DNA of 18,633 nt from TMED26 sp002694075 (GTDB lineage Bacteria; Pseudomonadota; Alphaproteobacteria; Thalassobaculales; Thalassobaculaceae): contig JAYYDT010000029.1 in the NCBI GenBank assembly GCA_036160575.1, positions 1 through 18,633 of the forward strand, written 5' to 3'. The notes below the pieces were generated by a model. The model did not search any database. It was not told the origin of the DNA and saw only the letters and a list, made by a program, of their open reading frames with translations. Position numbers and translations under genes: made by a program. Positions 14,499 to 18,633 of the stretch are shown piece after piece (position 1 is the first letter of the stretch; every line of letters starts with the position of its first letter).

Positions 14499-15440
14499 CT
14501 AATATCGGATTTGCGGATCAAGGAACGTATAGGAAAGGTCAATCAACAAATTGATTACGACGTAGGTGGCAGAAAATACCAGAATTACACCTTGAATAAT
14601 CGGGTAATCACGATGCAAGACTGCATCGACCGTCAATCGGCCAAGTCCCGGAATATTAAAAACACTTTCCGTCACGACCACACCGCCGATTAGTAACGCA
14701 ATGCCAATTCCAATTACGGTGATTATAGGCACGGCCGCATTTTTTAGAGCGTGCTGCATTAGAGTGGACAACTCTGATGCGCCTTTAGCCCGTGCAGTGC
14801 GGATGTAATCTTCGCCAAGCACCTCAAGCATGCTGGCGCGGCTTATCCTGGCAATGAGGGCTATATAAAACATACCGAGCGCAAAAGTCGGTAGCGCCAA
14901 AGACTTAAGAAAACCAAAAAAATCCTTCGAAATAGACGTGTAGCCCTGGACAGGAAACCAGCCTAACTCTAGTGAAAACACGTACATTAGCACGTAACCG
15001 ATCACAAACACTGGCACTGAGAAACCGAGCACCGCAAAGATCATAACCGAACGATCGATGAAAGTGCCCGAGCGCCACGCCGCCCAAACCCCCATGGGTA
15101 CAGCAAGCGTTACCGCAAAAATGGTCGTTGTGACCGACAACATGACCGTGGGCTCGAGCCGCTGCTGGATCAGATGGCTGACAGGTAAATTCGAGAAAAT
15201 TGACGTCCCAAGGTCACCTCGTAGAATAGCGAACAACCATGTACCGAATTGAATATAAAGCGGTTGATCGAGCCCAAGTTGTTTGCGAATTCGCGCTATA
15301 TCTTCCGGGCGAGCATAATCCCCCGCAATAATCGCAGCCGGATCACCAGGCGTTAAATGCATCAATAAAAAAACGACAATCGCCACGACGAACATCACCG
15401 GTATAACGGCGAGGACTCTTCGAATAAGGTAGGCGTACAT
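14499..15440 (-). CDS. ABC transporter permease, dipeptide/oligopeptide type (DppB/OppB-like)
   Basis: The 313-residue protein shows the DppB hallmark N-terminus, YLIRRVLAVIPVMFVVAIVV followed by FLLMHLTPGDPA, then DIARIRKQLGLDQPLYIQF and GDLGTSIFSNLPV in the first periplasmic region. Later come transmembrane segments and the EAA-like loop EDYIRTARAKGASELSTLMQ. The ATG at 15440 has only a weak purine-rich site (AAGAAAAAG) upstream. The whole gene lies in the lower-GC block of the window (24/60 G+C at 14881-14940) and uses more A/T-ending codons than its neighbours, unlike the GC-rich genes on either side. It forms the membrane pore with the dppC-like protein. Confidence 0.93.
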   Translation of the reverse strand: MYAYLIRRVLAVIPVMFVVAIVVFLLMHLTPGDPAAIIAGDYARPEDIARIRKQLGLDQPLYIQFGTWLFAILRGDLGTSIFSNLPVSHLIQQRLEPTVMLSVTTTIFAVTLAVPMGVWAAWRSGTFIDRSVMIFAVLGFSVPVFVIGYVLMYVFSLELGWFPVQGYTSISKDFFGFLKSLALPTFALGMFYIALIARISRASMLEVLGEDYIRTARAKGASELSTLMQHALKNAAVPIITVIGIGIALLIGGVVVTESVFNIPGLGRLTVDAVLHRDYPIIQGVILVFSATYVVINLLIDLSYTFLDPQIRY

Positions 15441-15492
15441 CTTTTTCTTACCAATCTTCTCGAAATATTTTCAATCAAAGGAGCAAGGGGCA

Positions 15493-15521
15493 GGTGGCCA
15501 GCACCTGATATGCTGGCCACC
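15493..15521 (-). terminator. Stem-loop between the dppA-like and dppB-like genes (attenuator or mRNA-stabilising hairpin)
   Basis: A perfect 11-bp inverted repeat, GGTGGCCAGCA (15493-15503) and TGCTGGCCACC (15511-15521), with a seven-base loop, sits about 30 bases after the binding-protein stop. On the minus-strand transcript no U-run follows (TGCCCCTTGC...), so it is not a standard intrinsic terminator. It is better read as a 3'-end-protecting or processing hairpin that raises binding-protein mRNA relative to permease mRNA. Confidence 0.6.
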
Positions 15522-15553
15522 GTGGTATGTTAAAGAGCACAAATAGTCAGCTC

Positions 15554-17152
15554 TTATTTCTTATCAATGTTCCAGAAGAAGGGCACTGGCGAAATTAGTA
15601 CGCCTGATAGCGAGCTGCGCCATGCAACCGGCTGGAACCATTGACCATAATTAACATACGGGACAACTTCGAAAGCCCGCTTTTGCAAGGTCTCAATTAT
15701 GGCCTTTTTCTTTCCAGGATCAGCTTCCCGGGCATAAGCGTCCCGCAGTGACTCAATTTTAGCGTCAGTTGGCCATCCAAACCAGGCCTTCTCAACACCG
15801 CCGCCAGATATCCCAATATTTGAGATGGGCGAGGTCACATCGGCTCCAGTCGAATAGGTGTGGAAAATGTTCCACCCGCCATCAGCCGGTGATTTTTTCT
15901 CGGCCCGACGCGAAGTGAGTGTCGACCAATCCATTGCTTGCACTTCGACTTTCATGCCGATATCGCGAAGCATTTGTGCTGTTACCAACGATGCACCATT
16001 GAGGACCGGAATATCGGTCGGTTGCATGAGAATGATTTTCTCACCCTTGTAACCGGCCTCTTTAAGCAGCTGCTTTGCTTTGTCTAAGTTGACATTTTTC
16101 AAAGCCTCTGTAGCTACCGCTGTTTCATTTGGAGTCCCACAGATGAAGTACGCTGCACACGCGGAATACAATTTTGGGTTACCAATAATTGCTTGCAGGT
16201 AATTCTCTTGGTTGACCGCATGAACGAGCGCTTGACGCGCTTTCGGGTTATCAAACGGCGGGTGAAGGTGGTTCGGACGAAGCCAACCTTGCGTCCCCAA
16301 CGGGTCGATAACAGCGGTCTTGATGTTCGGATCACTGTCCATCATTGGCAGCATATCCGGCGCGGGCGTTTCCCAAAGATCCACTTCACCGTTTTTCAGC
16401 GCATTCAATGCGGTCGCCGGATCAGGGATGTAAATCCACTCAACGCGGTCAACCTTCACGACCTTACCGCCTGCAGCCGCACTTGCCGGCTCAGAGCGCG
16501 GCACATAGGCTTCGTTTTTGACATAGACCAGCTTGGAGCCTGGCACCCATTCGTCCTTGACGAATTTGAATGGTCCTGAACCGATAACTTCTGAGACTTG
16601 CTCAAAAGCATCAGTGTCGGCTAGGCGCTTAGGCATCATGAACGGCACGTTCGAGCTGATTTTGCCAAGCGAGTCGATGACCAGACCATAAGGCTCGTTC
16701 AAAATGATCTGGAAGGTCTTGGCGTCGACGACCTTCATTTCCTTAGTGAAGTCCATGAGCTTCTGGCCCATGCCGTCGCGTTTACCCCAACGCGCGATCG
16801 ACGCCACGCAATCTTCGGCGGTCACCGGCGCGCCGTCATGCCATTTCAAGCCGTCACGCAAGGTGAAGGTGTAAACCAGGCCGTCGGCGCTGGTTTTGAA
16901 GGTGTCGACCATCTGCGGCTTGACGACCAGGTTTTCGTCGGCCGCGAACAAGGTGTCATACACCATGTAGCCGTGGTTACGCGTGATATACGCGGTGGTC
17001 CAAATCGGGTCCAAGTTCTTCAGGTTCGCGTGCGGTACGATCCGAAGCACTTTTTCCGCGTGAGCAGCGCCAATGGCGATGCTTGCGGCCAGCGGAATAG
17101 CGACCGCCAACGCGCTTAAACTTTTGCGGATTAAGCTCGCGGTTGATTTCAT
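15554..17152 (-). CDS. ABC transporter substrate-binding protein, dipeptide/oligopeptide type (SBP family 5, DppA-like)
   Basis: This 532-residue periplasmic protein has a Sec signal peptide of about 32 residues (MKSTASLIRKSLSALAVAIP..., cleavage near AHA-EK). The mature domain shows family-5 features: LRIVPHANLKNLDPIWTTAY, the signature GLVYTFTLRDGLKWHDGAPV, IIGNPKLYSACAAYFICGTP, and DKAKQLLKEAGYKGEKIIL. Start ATG 17152 follows AGGAGG (17158-17163) at a five-base spacing, a near-ideal site. Relatives bind peptides, but many bind other solutes, so the nearby carbamoylase and amidase may point to amide or ureide ligands. Base composition changes within the gene: the N-terminal coding part is GC-rich (39/60 at 16801-16860) while the C-terminal part is AT-richer (22/60 at 15541-15600, which spans the 3' end). 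It heads the minus-strand operon. Confidence 0.93.
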   Translation of the reverse strand: MKSTASLIRKSLSALAVAIPLAASIAIGAAHAEKVLRIVPHANLKNLDPIWTTAYITRNHGYMVYDTLFAADENLVVKPQMVDTFKTSADGLVYTFTLRDGLKWHDGAPVTAEDCVASIARWGKRDGMGQKLMDFTKEMKVVDAKTFQIILNEPYGLVIDSLGKISSNVPFMMPKRLADTDAFEQVSEVIGSGPFKFVKDEWVPGSKLVYVKNEAYVPRSEPASAAAGGKVVKVDRVEWIYIPDPATALNALKNGEVDLWETPAPDMLPMMDSDPNIKTAVIDPLGTQGWLRPNHLHPPFDNPKARQALVHAVNQENYLQAIIGNPKLYSACAAYFICGTPNETAVATEALKNVNLDKAKQLLKEAGYKGEKIILMQPTDIPVLNGASLVTAQMLRDIGMKVEVQAMDWSTLTSRRAEKKSPADGGWNIFHTYSTGADVTSPISNIGISGGGVEKAWFGWPTDAKIESLRDAYAREADPGKKKAIIETLQKRAFEVVPYVNYGQWFQPVAWRSSLSGVLISPVPFFWNIDKK

Positions 17153-17566
17153 TTATTCCTCCTGTGCGGGTATATATCCTGTCACCGAGTCGACGCACCA
17201 ATTTTGCGCCTGCTAACAGCAAAGCACATATATTTTCGCTTGCCTTGGAAAAAATTCGATTCTCTCGAACGTTTAGACGATCGCAGGTGGCCACTGTCCG
17301 CGCACAACAAATTTTGTTACCCAAGCCGCCTCCCACGGTCCTTCATGTGGTAGTCGAGAGACTGCCGTAAGGGCACTCAATGACCTTCAGGCGCCACTTC
17401 CGTCAGCGGAAGAATTGTAAACTTTTATGAAGTTCAAACATTTTCATTGATCCGGAAATGCGCTTGCACAGCTTTAATTTGATGATGCCGGCGCCCATGC
17501 TAGGGTTGCCGTCCAATTCAGCACGCACATCCCACTGTTCCATTTTCCCTTTCATAAGGTGGCATT
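17153..17566. promoter_or_regulatory. Divergent control region between the dpp-like operon and the amidase gene
   Basis: This is the only gene-free stretch above 300 bases (414 bases). It is AT-richer than the flanking genes and must hold the promoters of both units. Visible items: AGGAGG of the dppA-like gene (17158-17163), AAGGTGG shortly before the amidase ATG at 17567, a short hairpin CTTCCG-TCAG-CGGAAG (17397-17412), and a small dyad AACTT-TTATG-AAGTT (17420-17434) that could be an operator half-site pair. A weak candidate plus-strand promoter is TTGATG (17479-17484), 16 bases, TAGGGT (17501-17506). I see no convincing small gene here. Confidence 0.45.
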
Positions 17567-18633
17567 ATGAGCACGCCCCAACCGTATTCCCCCGGGTCCG
17601 GCCTTAACAGCTTCGCCGACAAACCGGCCGCCTTCGCGCGAGGTCAGGATAGCCCGTCCGACTATCTGGCCCGCTGTCTCGACACCATCGCCGCCCGTGA
17701 ACCGGAGGTACAGGCCTGGGTGACCACCCGTTTCGAGGCCGCCCGCGCCGAAGCCGCGGCCGCCGATCAACGATACGCCGCCGGCGCGCCGCTATCGCCA
17801 ATCGACGGCATGCCGATCGCGGTCAAGGACGTGATCCAGACCCGCGACATGCCAACCAAATTCGGCAGCCCGATTTTCGAAAACCACGAGACCGGCTTCG
17901 ATTCCGCCTCGGTGGACGCGCTGCGCCGGGCCGGCGCGGTGATTCTCGGCAAGACCGTGACCACCGAATTCGCCTTCGTCAAACCGGGACCGACACGCAA
18001 CCCTTTCGACATCAGCAAGACCGCCGGTGGGTCGTCCAGCGGCAGTTCGGCCGCCGTCGGCGCCGGCATGGTGCCGGTGGCGTTGGGCAACCAAGTCGTC
18101 GGCTCGGTGATCCGGCCGGCCGCCTTTTGCGGCAACTACGCCATGAAGCCGACCCTCGGCGCCCTGCACATGGGCGAAGGGCTCGGCCTCAGCCAACTGC
18201 ATTTGGGGGTGCATGCCGCCAGTTTGCGGGACATGTGGGCGGTGGCCGCCGAAATCGCCGAGCGTGCCGGCGGCGACCCTGGCTACCCTGGCCTTTATGG
18301 TCCCAAAACTCTTGGCCCCAAGGCGCGCCCGCGACGGCTGATTTTCGTCGAGACCGAGGGCTGGGCGAAATGCGACAACGCCACCCGCGGCGCTTTCGAA
18401 AAATATTTGGCGCAGCTGCGCGACAAAGGCGTGGAAATCGTGACCCGCGGCGACAGCCAACTGGCCAATGATTTGGACGTGAAAATCAGCGACGCCGTGC
18501 GCTTATGCCGACTTATCTGCTCGTTCGAGCTTCGCTGGTTGCTGCGCCAATATCGTGAAACCGGTATGCTAAGCGACGAACTGGCGGTGTGGGTCGAGAT
18601 GGCCGAAAACATGACCATGGAGGATTACCGCAC
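17567..18633 (+). CDS. Amidase-signature family hydrolase (3' end outside window)
   Basis: The frame is open from ATG 17567 to the window end (355 residues visible; family length is about 430-500). The Ser-cisSer-Lys triad is in the expected spacing: Lys87 in MPIAVKDVI, the cis-Ser156 in KTAGGSSSGSSAAVG, and the nucleophile Ser180 in GNQVVGSVIRPAAFCG. The residues before Ser180, which form the oxyanion hole, are usually T-(Q/D)-T-G-G-S; here they read N-Q-V-V-G-S, so one of the two Gly is Val. The enzyme should hydrolyse a carboxamide or related bond (amide to acid plus ammonia or amine). No signal peptide, so cytoplasmic. AAGGTGG precedes the start. It diverges from the dpp-like importer, whose imported ligand could be its substrate. 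Confidence 0.9.
   Translation, partial: MSTPQPYSPGSGLNSFADKPAAFARGQDSPSDYLARCLDTIAAREPEVQAWVTTRFEAARAEAAAADQRYAAGAPLSPIDGMPIAVKDVIQTRDMPTKFGSPIFENHETGFDSASVDALRRAGAVILGKTVTTEFAFVKPGPTRNPFDISKTAGGSSSGSSAAVGAGMVPVALGNQVVGSVIRPAAFCGNYAMKPTLGALHMGEGLGLSQLHLGVHAASLRDMWAVAAEIAERAGGDPGYPGLYGPKTLGPKARPRRLIFVETEGWAKCDNATRGAFEKYLAQLRDKGVEIVTRGDSQLANDLDVKISDAVRLCRLICSFELRWLLRQYRETGMLSDELAVWVEMAENMTMEDYR

Noticed and set aside
17143..17370. Possible small gene in the divergent region
   Set aside because: It starts inside the dppA-like gene's 5' end on the other strand, has no ribosome-binding site and no recognisable sequence.
1..18633. CRISPR array, tRNA/rRNA genes, insertion sequences, attachment sites, toxin-antitoxin or defence genes
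   Set aside because: I found no regularly spaced repeats, no tRNA-like cloverleaf or rRNA sequence, no transposase or integrase, and no defence-type domain in any supported gene.

Overview
The window is a GC-rich bacterial chromosomal segment of catabolic and transport genes. Gene content, GC- and GCC-rich codons, tight operons and the many GTG/TTG alternative starts fit an alphaproteobacterium (Rhodospirillales-like). That assignment is an inference from style; there is no rRNA or marker gene here. I see no tRNA, rRNA, CRISPR array, insertion sequence or phage gene, and no transcriptional regulator.

Layout. (1) 1-2053 (+): the end of an isochorismatase-like hydrolase whose catalytic Cys position is Gly, an FAD-dependent oxidoreductase and a SnoaL/NTF2-like protein, packed with 1-nt gaps or overlaps. 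(2) 2060-3597 (-): a PuuE-like allantoinase/polysaccharide deacetylase homologue translationally coupled (GTGA) to a flavin reductase-like protein. (3) 3857-8279 (+): a complete polar amino-acid ABC transporter (binding protein, strong hairpin terminator, ATPase, two permeases) followed by a MmgE/PrpD-family protein. (4) 8319-10127 (-): an M24 metallopeptidase and, downstream, a frameshifted and shortened Asp/Glu racemase-like gene. (5) 10345-11193 (+): an NHL beta-propeller resembling peptidyl-alpha-hydroxyglycine lyase. (6) 11212-17152 (-): a dipeptide/oligopeptide-type ABC operon (dppA-, dppB- and dppC-like) with no ATPase genes, continuing into an N-carbamoyl-D-amino-acid amidohydrolase and a divergent serine hydroxymethyltransferase-like PLP enzyme. 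(7) 17567-end (+): an amidase-signature enzyme, cut by the window end and divergent from the dpp-like operon.

How it may work together (inference): two importers feed a set of enzymes acting on C-N bonds: allantoinase-like, carbamoylase, amidase, isochorismatase-like, M24 peptidase and lyase-like. The simplest reading is a locus that scavenges N-carbamoyl, ureide or amide compounds and peptide-like molecules. The PuuE-like and PAL-like proteins together suggest a possible allantoin or ureidoglycolate-like branch ending in glyoxylate; this is a hypothesis only.

Most notable: a sharp internal drop in GC (about 14.17-16.4 kb) whose edges fall inside the dppC-like and dppA-like genes, suggesting segmental replacement; the pseudogenised racemase; the Cys-to-Gly change in the isochorismatase-like protein; hairpins directly after both binding-protein genes; and a peptide importer without its ATPases.
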